A DNA stretch of 64,000 bases from Bryum argenteum (taxonomy: Eukaryota > Streptophyta > Bryopsida > Bryales > Bryaceae), in assembly GCA_037043015.1 (NCBI GenBank), contig CM073323.1, positions 22,286,758-22,350,757 of the forward strand. Direction: 5' to 3'. Every line of letters begins with the position of its first letter. The stretch's first letter is position 1. Below are positions 48,001-60,085 of this stretch, one piece after another. Position numbers and translations under genes: made by a program. The notes beneath the pieces were generated by a model that saw only the letters and a program-made list of their open reading frames with translations, made no database searches and was not told where the DNA came from.

Positions 48001-51000
48001 ATCATTATTTTCTGATTAGATTCTTCTGCAATTGCAACCGCAACTTAATGCTTCGTTGGGCTGTTTCCACGAGTTCTGTAGTATATGCCTCAGCCATTAC
48101 GATACAGCCATCCTAGAAGAGGGCGGTGCAGTACGACGACTTGCTTGGACCTTTATTGGCAAAGCAGGAACATTTTGTCATTTGTGTGGGTCAACGAACG
48201 CGCTATGAGCGCTTGGTCATGCAAGTGCGATCTGAGGATCACATTACCATTCTCTTTATGTTATGCTTATTGTCCTACCTTTTGAAGATCCGTACGACAA
48301 ACTTCGGCACGCATGTTGTTAATACCACTTGTAAATTTGGGTTCGTCCTGAATTTACACAGATATGTTCATGGATGCAGGAGTACCGCACCTTTCACCAC
48401 CTGACACCGATGTCGAAGATCACGAAGATAACGGTTTGGGTGATGAATACGAAGATATGGTTCAGGAAGAGGATGAAGATGAGGAAGATGATTGGCGGGA
48501 AGACCGAGTGATTGAAGTCCGGTGGCGTGATGGCCTTACAGGTCTTAGCCATGTGCAGGTAACTACCTGTCCGCTCATTTTCTCTTGTCAATGTCATTCA
48601 GGTAGTGTGCTCTTCATACTTCTGTCTTGCGTAGTGTCTAAGGTTTGGGAACTTTAATGTTATCGCTTATCCAAATCACAGTGCTTAAGGACGTCACAGC
48701 TGCTTCTTGACTTTTAAGACTACTCCTATTTCATATTTCAAAGATACTTCCTTTCTCCTTGGTTCCTATTATTGGTAGTGGAGTCTCTCGTATCAAACAA
48801 CAGGATACTGGGTCAATTAAGCTTGGATTTTAAGGGGCAGTACCACCGTGAAATTTGATTAGTTCAAGAGTCACACCGCTACCGGTAAGTAATTTCAACT
48901 CTTTATATTTAGGCGTCGCTAAGTAGTGTAGATTTCTATGCAGGTCCTGGGTCATACAGGTGCCAGCAATCTAGTTGATTTTCCAGGAGATCCTTTTCAG
49001 GGGATGAATATGGATGATGTTTTTGGGTCCTTCCGAAGGCCCGGAGGCGGTGATCGTCGCCGGACAGCGTCCTACAGGCCATTCCCCGACCGACCAGGAG
49101 GGGAGCGTAGTGGTGCATTCCACCATCCATTGCTTACCAGGCCGTCTGCAACCCCAGGGAGTGGTGTAACCACAGCAATTACAAGCAACTCTCTGTGGCC
49201 TACCACCAGCAGTATCGTTCGGGACGCAGAGGCCATGCTTGGCGGAATTGGTGGAGCCCTAGATGTTACTCATTTTTACATGTATGACGCGCCTATGATC
49301 ACTGAGCATACTGCCGAAGGGCTGTTTGGAGAAAGGGGCCTCGGAGGGGCACCACCTCTCTTGGACTTCACGATGGACCCAGTGTACCTGATGGGTAGAC
49401 GGGGAGGTAGGACTGAGAGTCGTTTGAGCAGTTGGACCGATGATGGTCAACCACAAGCAGGTGCACAAGCAGCAACTGTAGCACAAGCTATTGAGGAGCA
49501 ATTTGTTGAGCAGCTTCGTCTTCTTATGCCTACTGCTGAACCAGTGGCAGCCCAATCTCCAGCTGTGGCCGCAGAGTCTGTAGAAGCAAGAGTTCCTGTT
49601 GCTGCGCGTAATGTTGTCGAAGGAGAAGACCCACAATTCTCTACCCCAGTGTCTCAGAATACTGCGGGTGAGCAGCCTGGTGAAGCAGCAGCCGGCCCAA
49701 CCAATGAGGGCGGTGTTGGTAGCTCAGGACGTGATATGGCCGGCAGATTAGACAGCGGTAGTGCGACTGTGAACCAAAGCTCGGCTGATCTTGATGTGCA
49801 AATGCAAGATGAAAGGAGTGAGCCTGCGGCTAGGGACACAGAGGCGAACAGTCAAGATAGTGGAGGAAGTGGGGCAACTGTTGGAGAGAGTCTCCGCAGT
49901 TTGGAGGTTGAGATAGGCAGCGCTGATGGTCATGACGAAGGAGATCGTCATCCTGGGCCAGAAAGGTTGATCGCAGGTGAGTTGCACCCTTCTAGTGGAG
50001 CTGAGAGGGTGACTTCTAGTTCTAGGAGATCAGAACAGGGAGGGGACATCGATGAAGATATGGAAGGGACAGGTATTGCTGGAAGCCATCAAGACGTTGG
50101 AGGAAGTGCTGATCAACGGCCTTCTAATTCGAGTGGAGAACAAGGGGTTGCACCAGCTGCAGCAAGTGGTGGAGCACAGGCTCCCGCAGAAGCTGCTGAG
50201 GCACCTGACGCGAATATGAGTCCGATTGATCCTACTTTTCTCGAGGCTTTACCTGCTGACCTTCGTGCAGAGGTCCTCGCATCTCAGCAGACGCGAGCTG
50301 TAAGGCCACCAAACCCGGCACCCCCTGCACCGCCGGAAGAAATCGACCCTGAGTTCCTAGCTGCGCTGCCTCCTGAAATTCAAGCGGAGGTTTTAGCTCA
50401 GCAGCGTGCCCAGCGGGCAGTGATTGCTCAAACTATCGAGGGACAGCCTGTGGATATGGACAGTGCATCCATCATTGCCACCTTCCCGGCAGAACTTCGT
50501 GAAGAGGTCAGTTTCGCTTCATTGAATTTCAACAAGCTCTTGCTTTTGTGTCGTCTTATGCATAATCGTATTTGCCTTAGAAATAGTATCCATCTCATCC
50601 CTTATAGATATTTCATGGTTTATTCGAAGACAAGACTTTGCACAGCTTTGTTCTTAACTAGTTTCGCATATCTTAGTTCGTTTTGTGGTGGAAATTCCTC
50701 ATGAGAAGGAAAAGTATGTCTAACGCTTTTGTATTTGTAACAGGTATTATTGACCTCGTCAGAGGCTGTACTAGCTGCCTTGCCACCGGCTCTTCTAGCT
50801 GAAGCTCAGCTTTTACGCGAGAGGGCCATGAATCAGTATCAGGCAAGAGGCCTCTTTGGTGGTGCCACGCATCGCATTACACACAGACGCAATACGCTAG
50901 GAGTCGGAGCAGGAGCTGGAACAGGAACAACAACCATGGACCGAGCTTTGGGGTCAGGGGCTGGCCTCGTAGTAGGTCGCAGACCAGTTGCTCTCAGTAG

Positions 51001-54000
51001 CAACTCAAAGATGAAAGAAGCTGAAGGGAAGCCTCTTGTGGACACAGCTGCACTGAAAGCGTTGCTGCGTCTTCTAAGATTGGCACAGGTACGCCACATG
51101 CAGTTTTGTGACATGCTTATCAGACTACTCACTTCTCATGCTTGTACTTGAATGTTCTTCGCTTGTACTTATATGTCCTTCACCTGTTCACAGCCTCTTG
51201 GAAAGGGTCTTCTTCAGCGACTGCTTCTAAATCTGTGTGCACATAGTGTGACGCGCTTAACGCTCTTGCAATTATTGCTGGACATGCTCCGCCCAGAAGC
51301 AGAGGGTATATCAACAGGAGGCATATCTGCCGACGGTGCTCAATCTCAGCGCTTATACGGTTGTCAGTGGAATGTTGTCTATTCACGATCGCAGATGTCA
51401 GATGGTAATTTCTTCTACTACCACGTCCCAAGGATCACCTTCTTTCTATGTTTGCTACAGCCAGATAAGATCCGCTGCGATGAACATGGATCTGGACAAG
51501 GATGTATCGTAAGTGAACCCTTGAATATGTTTCGTCATGTTTCGTAATTTCTTATTTGGTTTCGATCGGTTTTATGCAGGAATCCCTCCTTTGGTTTCAA
51601 GGCGGGTGCTGGAGATATTGACTTACCTAGCTCGCAACCATTCTTCAGTAGCTACTCTGCTCTTGTATCTGGAGCCGCAAGCACAATCTGCCTCAGCTCC
51701 CGTAGAGGTGTCTCCTCAGAAAGTCAAGGAGAAAGGGAAAGCCAAGGTTGTGGAAACAACGGCGGACGACAAGCGTAATGTCAAGGGAGAAAGCCCTCTC
51801 ATATTACTTCTGAAGTTGCTGAATCAGCCATTGTACTCTCGAAGTAGTGCTCATTTGGAACAGGTACAGTTTCGTGTTTCAGAATTACCTCAGTCTGTTT
51901 CATTGTTGGAGAGATATTTTGTGACTTAGTGGCGTCTTAATGTTCCTTCTGCAGGTCATGGGGTTGCTTGAAGTTGTTACAAGCAATGCTGGGGCCAAAG
52001 CGGATTTGAAGGCTAAGGCGAAGCCTAATGAAGGCCGTGCTCAACCTGCGAGTTCGGATGCGCCTGTTTTGGAAGCGGCTCCAGCTGCTGGCACTCCACC
52101 TGCGCCGTCGGGTGCAGAGGCTGAGACGGTCACTAGCATGGTTGATTCTCCTGTACATACGGAAGCTTCAAGACCTGATGTCTCGGGCAGTGCTCCTGGT
52201 CTTGCGGAGGAGGATCTGGGACTTCTTTCCGGTCAGAAGTTCAATGCATCTGCTATTCTTGCCAATCTCCCTGAGCCAGAGCTTCGGAATTTGTGCAAGC
52301 TTCTTGCACAGGAAGGGTGAGTATCATGGCCCCTTCTGAGCTTCCCTAACATGTGATTTTGCTGATTTGGACATTGCTGAGAAGTCAAGTTACAGATTGA
52401 TCACATCGAATTAATGTCTATCTTCATGTTTTGTCTTGCGCAGACTTTCAGATACAGCCTACCAGCGTGTCGCAGAGGTGTTGAAGAAACTGGCAACTGC
52501 AGCTCCAACTCATCGGCGGCTATTTGTTCTTGAACTAGCCGAATGGGCTAGGAGCCTCAGTGGCCCTGCTGTGGAGGAACTCGATCGGTTGGGTGATGCG
52601 GAGACTGTCGCCGTGAGCACAACTTCAATGGCAGGGGCCGCTATTCTGAGGGTCCTTCAAGCTCTTAGTGCTCTTACTTCGGGTATTGGAAGTTCTTCTG
52701 AACAGGATGCAGGAGGCGAAGAGAAAGACCAGGAAGATCTTTTGTTGGTGAGGGATCTGAATGGAGGTTTGGAAATACTATGGCAGGGGTTGAGTGCGTG
52801 TGTCGGGAAGATAGAATCCAGGCTTGGGAACTCCAGTGCCCTTGGTGCACCCTCTACCAGTGCCGCACCTTCAGCAGCAGCAGCTGCTGTCGTTGGCCCA
52901 GGCCCTGGTAGCGTCGCACCTCCTCTGCCACCAGGCACTCAGAAGCTACTACCTTTTGTGGAGGCATTCTTCGTATTGTGTGAGAAGTTTAAGACTGGCG
53001 CCTCTCAGTCTGGGCAGAACGAGCCGCACAGTGCGACAGCAAGTGAGATCAAGGAAGCAGAAGCATCTCATTCGACAGACCTGATCCTTTCTCCACCATC
53101 GCCTCGCTCACCTCGGCTCTCCCAAAAATCAGTGAAGCCGGACAGTATGACTTTCACAAGGTTTGCTGACAAGCACCGACGTTTGCTGAATGCGTTTGTG
53201 CGTCAGAACCCGGGTTTGCTTGAGAAGTCACTGTGCCTCTTGTTGAGAACTCCCCGATTGATCGACTTCGATAACAAGCGAGCTTATTTCCGATCTCGCA
53301 TTAGGCAACAACATGAGCAGCAGCACTACTCACCTCTTCGTATCCATGTGAGACGGGCGTATGTGCTTGAAGATTCGTACAATCAGCTACGGATGCGAAC
53401 CCCTGATGAGTTGAAGGGTCGACTCACAGTTCAGTTCCAAGGGGAGGAGGGTATTGATGCCGGGGGTTTAACCCGTGAATGGTATCAACTGCTCTCTCGC
53501 GTGACATTCGACAAGGGTGCTCTTCTGTTCACAACTGTTGGAAACGATTCCACTTTCCAGCCTAATCCGAACTCAGTTTATCAAACAGAGCATCTGTCCT
53601 ACTTCAAGTTCGTTGGCCGCGTGGTAAGTCTTCTTTCCGATTCTCTAGAATGCAGCTCGTAATCATCTTATCGTGTGCTCAGGTAATCTGCTACTGTTAT
53701 TTATGTCATCTCTGAACACGGGATGAACATGGGATGCAGGTGGCCAAGGCATTGTTTGACGGACAACTGCTCGATGTTTACTTCACACGATCTTTCTATA
53801 AGCATATCCTGGGCGTGAAGGTGACTTATCATGATATCGAGGCTATTGATCCAGACTACTTCAAGAATTTGAAGTGGATCCTTGAGGTAAGCTCGTCGTA
53901 CTGGAGATGGATCATAGTGCAATTTTTAACCTGTTTGAGCTCAGTTCTTACAAGCCTCGGATCATTTCCATTGGCGTCTGTTCCTTGATATGCTAGGCTA

Positions 54001-55265
54001 ACATGATGTTAAAAGTAGGATGGCTCATTTGATTGTACATGTTCCTTAGGAGATCTCATAATTCTAATTACTTTCTGTATGTTTCTTGGGCAGAACGATA
54101 TTAGCGACATTCTGGGACTGACTTTCAGCATGGATGCGGATGAGGAGAAGCACATTCTTTATGAGAAGACTGAGGTACTAATTATGATCGACCATCTTCA
54201 TAACTTTGCATACTCACTGAATCTGGGTGTCTTCAGATTCTACCTTCTGGTCGTATCATGTAGCAACTTTTGCAGTATCCAGAATGTCAGTGTTCGATGA
54301 GACTTATCCCTTCCTTGAATTGTAGGTGACGGACTTCGAGCTTATCCCTGGTGGTCGTGACATTCGGGTCACAGAAGAGAATAAGCATGAATACGTGGAC
54401 AAGGTTGCAGAGCACCGTTTGACCACTGCAATTCGACCACAAATTAATGCTTTCATGGACGGCTTCAATGAACTTGTTTCACGGGAACTCATCTCCATCT
54501 TTAATGATAAGGAGCTGGAGCTTCTCATCAGTGGGCTGCCAGAAATTGACCGTAAGTCACTACCGTCTTGTTCTGTGAATTCATTAAAACGTTTACAGAC
54601 GGAATGGAACAAGAGTCTTCCGTTCTTTCTCCTTCGCTTTTAGTATCCGGCTGTTAATAAAACTGACTGTATGATTGTGGGATGCTTATGGGTTTATTGT
54701 GTTGAATTGCAGTGGAGGATTTGAAAGCCAACACTGAGTACACGGGGTACACGGCAGCATCTCCAGTGGTGCAGTGGTTCTGGGATGTTGTGCGGTCGTT
54801 CAGTAAAGAGGACATGGCTCGTCTTCTGCAATTCATTACCGGCACATCGAAGGTATTATTCACCGTCTGCTTACCACAACTAGTGAGCCATTCCAGCAGG
54901 AAGTTATTTGTTTCCCATTCATTTCTGTGTTCATGGAGTACTCATAAGGAAATAATGTACAGGTCCCTCTGGAGGGTTTCCGAGCTCTGCAAGGCATCTC
55001 AGGCCCACAAAGATTCCAGATTCACAAAGCTTATGGAGCACCTGAGCGGCTTCCCTCTGCTCACACTTGGTATGTTAAATTCCCCCTTTCTATCTGATTC
55101 CCCCAAACTTTTGTAAGTGATGTTAGCCTGTATATTTACATGTGATTTCTTGGTGTCTGCAGCTTCAACCAACTGGATCTGCCGGATTACTCATCGAAGG
55201 AGCAGCTGCAGGATCGTTTGCTATTGGCAATACATGAGGCCAGTGAAGGATTCGGTTTTGGTTAA
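39054..55265 (+). CDS. UPL1: HECT-type E3 ubiquitin-protein ligase, UPL1/UPL2 type
   Basis: It transfers ubiquitin through a HECT cysteine thioester. The 23 exons are 39054-39086, 39922-40017, 40119-40325, 40582-41915, 42043-42886, 43045-44625, 44756-45590, 45768-46999, 47167-47526, 47760-47991, 48362-48558, 48944-50506, 50744-51088, 51194-51404, 51580-51863, 51955-52316, 52444-53623, 53740-53886, 54094-54174, 54326-54551, 54713-54852, 54963-55069 and 55163-55265. All introns are GT-AG, phases agree, and the product is 3,899 residues, slightly longer than Arabidopsis UPL1/UPL2. Domains: armadillo-like N-terminal region ([10 protein letters not shown] onward, to about 840), UBA near 1320-1362 ([16 protein letters not shown]), UIM near 1366 ([15 protein letters not shown]), acidic tract near 2195-2250, two ubiquitin-binding motifs near 2743 and 2782 ([20 protein letters not shown]), HECT from about 3540. 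Catalytic Cys3866 lies in PSAHTCFNQLDLP. The start is chosen at 39054 because [11 protein letters not shown] splices to PPKVKAFI as in UPL1. Confidence 0.95.
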
Positions 55266-56252
55266 AAACCAAGGTCGGCGTTGTTGATTGTCCTGGTGCC
55301 ATAATATTCTTAGTTCTCTATTTAGGGGTCTGCGTAAATACTCTGTTGTAGTTGTGCCTGTCCTGGCCCTTCTGTCTCTTTTTTTCCCCTAGTCGACCTC
55401 CTCAGCGGTGAGACAAGAATACCTGCTCTCATCCGCTGTTGGTGGTGTGCCTGTTCCATTTCTTCCTTGAGAAGTTATGTCATTTTTTTGAATGCTGACT
55501 TCTACTTGATTGGAGACTTTGGACGTACAAAACACTCAGTGAGGCAGGATTGTGGCGATTTCTCTGGGAAGGATTGCTGCCCTTTTCATACATCCCGATC
55601 TATATACACCCTGTATATATTGGTTCCATTTTGCCCCCACTTGTGCGTTCCATCCTTCGATGTGAATGTTTGAACATTTGATTAATACTCTCTTGTTCTA
55701 TTTTTGATTCGACCAGTGTATCAAACTCATCAGTATTGTTGGATTCTCTTACTGCCCTTCCTCTTTGAAGCTAACGGTGGTTTTTCAGGTCTTCACATTA
55801 GTTCCAGGACTTGTATATCCAGTCTAAAGTTTCTTGGTATTGCAGTACCATGAAGGAACTGATTTTGTTAGTTACGGTCTGAAACGATTGTCTCTTTTAA
55901 CCTTGCGCTTTATACTGCTGGAATGGGAGCATAGAAGTTACTAGTACTTCTATAATTGCACCCACATGTTTGTAATAGTCTACGCGCAGGTATTACGTGA
56001 TGTTTGCAGGTTCTGGCCCCAATTATAGATGGCATTGGAAGATCTTATTCCTTGGTCGCGAATTAGAATGAATCTTGAATCAGAATTGAATCTTGCATGG
56101 GTGCCTAAACCGTCCTTTTTGGGTCAATCAGTGTAGTTTAGTACCCAGCATATGTGAATGACTATTCCAATATCCCTCATTTGACTCTTCCATAATGACT
56201 CAAGCTACCTCTCAACCATCAGAGCAGCAAATGATTCTTATCAAGCTAGCTC
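55266..56252 (+). other. Downstream region of the ubiquitin ligase, including its 3' UTR
   Basis: The T-rich sequence after the TAA at 55263-55265 should include the 3' UTR and polyadenylation site; I cannot fix the exact end. No further coding exon was recognised. Confidence 0.45.
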
Positions 56253-56462
56253 CACTATAAGAAAACCCTGATTTTTTTGATGTCTAATAAAGAACATTTA
56301 GACTATAAGACATCTAAGATATCTTATAAGACATCTTCATAAACGACTTGACAGACATCCATGCTAAGATGTTTATAATGATTTTTGGAGGATGTCTTAA
56401 GATGTCTTATAGTCTAAGAGTTATTTATTAAACATCAAAAAAATCAGGGTTTTTGTATAGTG
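56253..56462. mobile_element. CACTA-type MITE, 210 bp
   Basis: The termini CACTATAAGAAAACCCTGAT and, inverted, CACTATACAAAAACCCTGAT begin inverted arms of more than 70 bp. A 3-bp duplication CTC flanks it (56250-56252, 56463-56465), the target size of CACTA elements. No coding capacity. Confidence 0.8.
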
Positions 56463-56465
56463 CTC

Positions 56466-57699
56466 TCTCAACTCATGAAGCATCGAATGCATTGTGAAGA
56501 AAGGAAAAAAGTCTTGACATTGCTCTAGTTTCTTGTGTTTGCGAACCTCTGAATCTCTTGAGACAAAGGGTTCATTTATCATGAGGATGTTGCATGGAAA
56601 GATATATTGTATAGAAACATATGTTGTATAGAAACTTGGGTAATGCCAAGAAATTTCATGGAGAGATGTATCATATGGTAAGATCTCATGGATTCTTGAA
56701 AGTCTAATAGTTACTTGATTTGTTTATGATTTTTAATTGCAAGATATGTTTAACCTCTAAAATAGAAAGAACTTATTTTGGGTTGGTTAGAATTTTGTCA
56801 AACTCCCATTGACTATTATTTTTTTATACTATGAAGTTGATTTTTTTTTAAATAATAAAGCTTTTTCATGTCTTTCCAACAAGACCATTGATACTCCAAA
56901 ATTTCTCATAAGTTTGAGAGATGTTGACTCAAAAGTTCGGAAGTGCTCTGATGTGCATGTTGAATTCTGCCCAAAATTGTTATATACTTGTATTTATGCC
57001 ATATACTCAAATTAACAACTCTTCATTTACTCCTTGTTGTACAACTTCATCATCTAAGAGGCCTTGCAAGTAGAGCCCTACGAAGAATATTAATATACAA
57101 ACCTAGGCCTCGCAAGTAGAGTTGTGCGGCGGAGAATATAAATATACAAACCTAGGCCTCGCAAGTAGAGCCCTACAAGGAATATAAATATACAACCTTT
57201 GATTGCTTTTACCATTATCTTCTACACTTTCTTTCTCTCTTTGCTCTCTCCTTTTTATGCTTTACTCTCTCCCTTGTATACTTTGTTTTTTGTAGCAACA
57301 ACATTTTTCAACCTCAAGCTTGAGTCTTCCGTTCCTTGTCAAGCATCAACTCCTACATTTTTGAACTCAAAGTAAGTATTTCTAACCCAATTTAACATTA
57401 CACTTGAGTTGTTTTTTTAACATGAGAATTTAGTGTGATTCTAGTTTGGCATCGTGAATTAGACAATATTCAAAAATTAGGCAAAATTGAAATATTGAGG
57501 ATTAAATAAGGACTTTCTAGTTGTATGTTTAGACATGGCCTTTTCAAAGAAATATCTCACTCTCCACATGTAATAACAACTTTAGGATACTTACCAAGTT
57601 ATATTATCTCAAATATTTACAGCTTCAAGTAGGACTTCACATATGGGGCGTAAGCTATGTGATACTCACAACATAACTTAAACTCTAATTTAGTGTGTT
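56466..57699. other. AT-rich spacer between the ubiquitin ligase and GTP cyclohydrolase
   Basis: It contains a short tandem array (57058-57205) and no gene that I can recognise. Confidence 0.45.
57058..57205. repeat. Tandem repeat, about 48-51-bp unit, 3 copies
   Basis: Units start near 57058, 57105 and 57156 with GGCCT(T/C)GCAAGTAGAG and run through AATATA(A/T)ATATACAA to CCTA. Confidence 0.7.
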
Positions 57700-57905
57700 T
57701 GCCCGCAAGCCTTGGCTTGATGGTAAGGGGTCATGGCCCCAAATAAGGAGGTCGTGGGTTCTCTCTCTATGCGAGCGTTGTGCTTCCTACCACATAGTGG
57801 TGGGGGTTCGTGGACTTTGTTGTATGGGTACCTCAAAGCCCTCTGAGGGGATATCATGTGGGATATCTCTAAGGCACTCGTGACTAGGTAGGAACTAGCA
57901 TTCAC
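57700..57905 (+). mobile_element. SINE, 3'-truncated
   Basis: It matches the tRNA-like head and first body half of 16033-16385 (CAAGCCTTGGCTTGATGGT; AGGAGGTCGTGGGTTCTCTC; TTGTATGGGTACCTCAAAGC) and stops at GTAGGAACTAGCATTC. The SINE 3' end is absent. Confidence 0.75.
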
Positions 57906-57961
57906 TTTTCATAGAAAGAATGAAAAATCATAATCGAAGGGAAATTGTGGGACGACCACCA

Positions 57962-58057
57962 TTAAGGGATGGGGGGGGGCGCATTCTGCCAGAAATTGGC
58001 ACAATTTGGATGCTGAATCTGCCGTAGGATCAGAATACGCCCACCCCCCTCCCTTAA
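57962..58057. mobile_element. 96-bp TTAA-bounded inverted repeat upstream of GTP cyclohydrolase
   Basis: Arms TTAAGGGATGGGGGGGGGCG and its near reverse complement, ending CCACCCCCCTCCCTTAA, enclose about 40 bp. The TTAA borders recall piggyBac-type MITEs, but the terminal G-run orientation is opposite to the other elements here, so the class is uncertain. Confidence 0.5.
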
Positions 58058-58062
58058 CGCCA

Positions 58063-58176
58063 GAGAGTGGGCCGGGGGAGGCACATTCCAGCTCCTAGCT
58101 CGGACAAAGGGTCGCCCTACCGGGCTCCCATGTGGCCGCGCTAGGAGCCGGAATGTGCCTCCCCGGCCCACTCTCT
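58063..58176. repeat. 37-bp-arm inverted repeat in the GTP cyclohydrolase promoter region
   Basis: The left arm (58063-58100, AGAGAGTGGGCCGGG...) pairs almost perfectly with the right arm (58140-58176, ...CGGCCCACTCTCT) across a loop of about 39 bp. It lies 360 bp before the start codon and could form a hairpin in DNA or in any leader transcript. Confidence 0.75.
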
Positions 58177-58539
58177 AGTACATAATCGACACACGAGGAG
58201 GCGAGAAAAGGGAAAAGCGAAGGGGAGGGGAGGAAGGGAACAGAATCTCATCCCAAGGGGGGAGGGAAGGGAAGGGGAAGGGAAGGGATGTGAGTGGCGC
58301 ATGGGGCGCGACGGACGTGAATGGACCTCCACCCTTCTCCTCCTCCCCCACTCTCATTTCCCCGTGTCCCCCTCTGGCGGCCGCGGCCCCAGCCCAATTG
58401 CCGCTGGAGTCTCCCGCTTGCCTCTCTCGCTCGCTGCGGCCCAGCCACCCGCGGACCCGCCTCTCCGTAGCTTAGCTTAGATCCCTCCACCTTCGCCTCA
58501 CTCCTCTCCCCTGCCCTGTTGTTGCCGCAGCCAAAGAGG

Positions 58540-60085
58540 ATGTGCGTCATGGGCCTGCAGTGCGATGAGCAGGCCGGAGTGGAGGCCTGGGTGGTCGACA
58601 GCGAAGACAGCAGCGATGTGTCCACCATCGCCTCGACCCAAGACGATTGCTCCTCGCTCCTCGACATGATCTCCGCTGTCAAAGTCCTGCTCCAAGGCCT
58701 CGGCGAGGATGTCACCCGCGATGGCCTGCTCAAGACCCCGCTTCGGGTCGCGCAAGCTTTTCAGGGCGCCACTAGAGGTGCTCATCTCTCTCCACTCCCC
58801 CACCTAGGGTTTATGGGTTGCAAGCATTTTTGTGACAGGGTGATTGATTCGGTTGACAGGGTATCGGCAGGCGGCGAAGGATGTCGTCGGCGGGGCGCTT
58901 TTCATGGAACCGGGTGCGGGCACTGGGAGTGGAGGTGGGTGCGGTGGGATGGTTGTTGTGAGAAATGTGGATTTGTTTGCGCTCTGTGAGTCTTGCCTTC
59001 TCCCGTTCCGCATTCGCTGTCACATCGCCTACGTCCCAGTCGGCGAGCGCGTCGTGGGGCTCAGCAAACTCCCTCGCGTCGCTGAGCTTTTCGCGAAGAA
59101 ACTCCAGAACCCCCACCGTTTCGCCTCCGAAGTCGCCGTCTCGCTCACCGAAGCTCTCCAACCTGAGCCTCTGGGCGTCGCCGTGCTCGTCGAATCCTGG
59201 CATTTGCAATGGCCAGGTGCGCACGGATCTTGAACCCTTCTTTCCCTTCCAAATTCTCTCAAATTTCCATAGCTCAATTGCTCGCTCTCGGACAACTGCG
59301 CAGGCGCCAAGGAGAATGGCACAATGGCAGATCTGGAGAAATGCGTGGGCTGGGTGCCAACCACGGCGTACGCAGGCACAGGTCAATTCGAAGACAAAAC
59401 CTCCGACTTATGGGAAGAGCTCGTGGCGCTTCTCCAACTCTCCGGCCACATTACAGGAGACTCCATGGAGCCTGAGAGCTCATGTCCATTCGCGTCGTGC
59501 TCGTGTCCAGAGGATTCCTCAGCATTGACAGAGATGGTCGAAGGGGTGGAAACGCTGTTACGAGCAATAGGGGAAGATCCAACGCGAAAGGAGCTTCGTT
59601 TGACCTCATTACGATTCGTGCAATGGCTACTCACGTCGACACAAGGCAGCCGAGCAGCAGTGGAGCTTGCCTCCACACAATGCTTGAGCTTGAACAGGAC
59701 AATCTCGGAGGCGGAGGCAATCTCCACGGAGTTTAACTTCCCGTTTTGCTCGCAGTGTGAGCACCACTTGCTGCCCTTCGTGGGCGTGGTGCACGTAGCC
59801 TACTTGGGGCGTCACTCGCTCGATCGGGATAGCGTCCAGCGCGTGGTGCGAGGATTCAGTCTCCGTTTGCAGGTGCAGGAGCGGCTGACCCGGGAGATTG
59901 CGGAGGCCATAGGAAGCTCCGTGATGGTGGTGGTGGAAGCCAGTCACATGTGCATGTTGTCACGCGGCGTGCAACAAGTCGCGTCCGTCACGTCCACTTA
60001 CGCATCGCTCGGCTTGTTCGCCACCAACTCTCGTCTCCGAAGTACCTTCTTGCAGTTAGTCGCCAAACAAACTCCCCCCACATAG
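58540..60085 (+). CDS. GCH1: GTP cyclohydrolase I, plant tandem-domain type
   Basis: It converts GTP to dihydroneopterin triphosphate, the first step of folate synthesis, normally in the plant cytosol. Exons are 58540-58777, 58860-59216 and 59304-60085, with GT-AG phase-1 introns, 458 residues. Two GCHI-like domains are joined in tandem as in other plants. Domain 1 (about 35-195) has LRVAQAF, CESCLLPF (122-129) and RVVGLSKLPRVAELFAKKLQ but lacks the CEHH signature and the second zinc-site cysteine. Domain 2 (about 255-450) has CEHHLLPF (350-357) and SHMCMLSRG (412-420), giving likely zinc ligands Cys350, His353 and Cys415. Known plant enzymes complement active-site residues between the two halves. 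The first in-frame ATG is 58540. I see no targeting peptide. Confidence 0.95.

Noticed and set aside
48085..48285. Open frames within the intron between exons 10 and 11 of the ubiquitin ligase
   Set aside because: Direct joining of 47991 to 48362 preserves phase and the expected UPL1 sequence, so no extra exon is needed.
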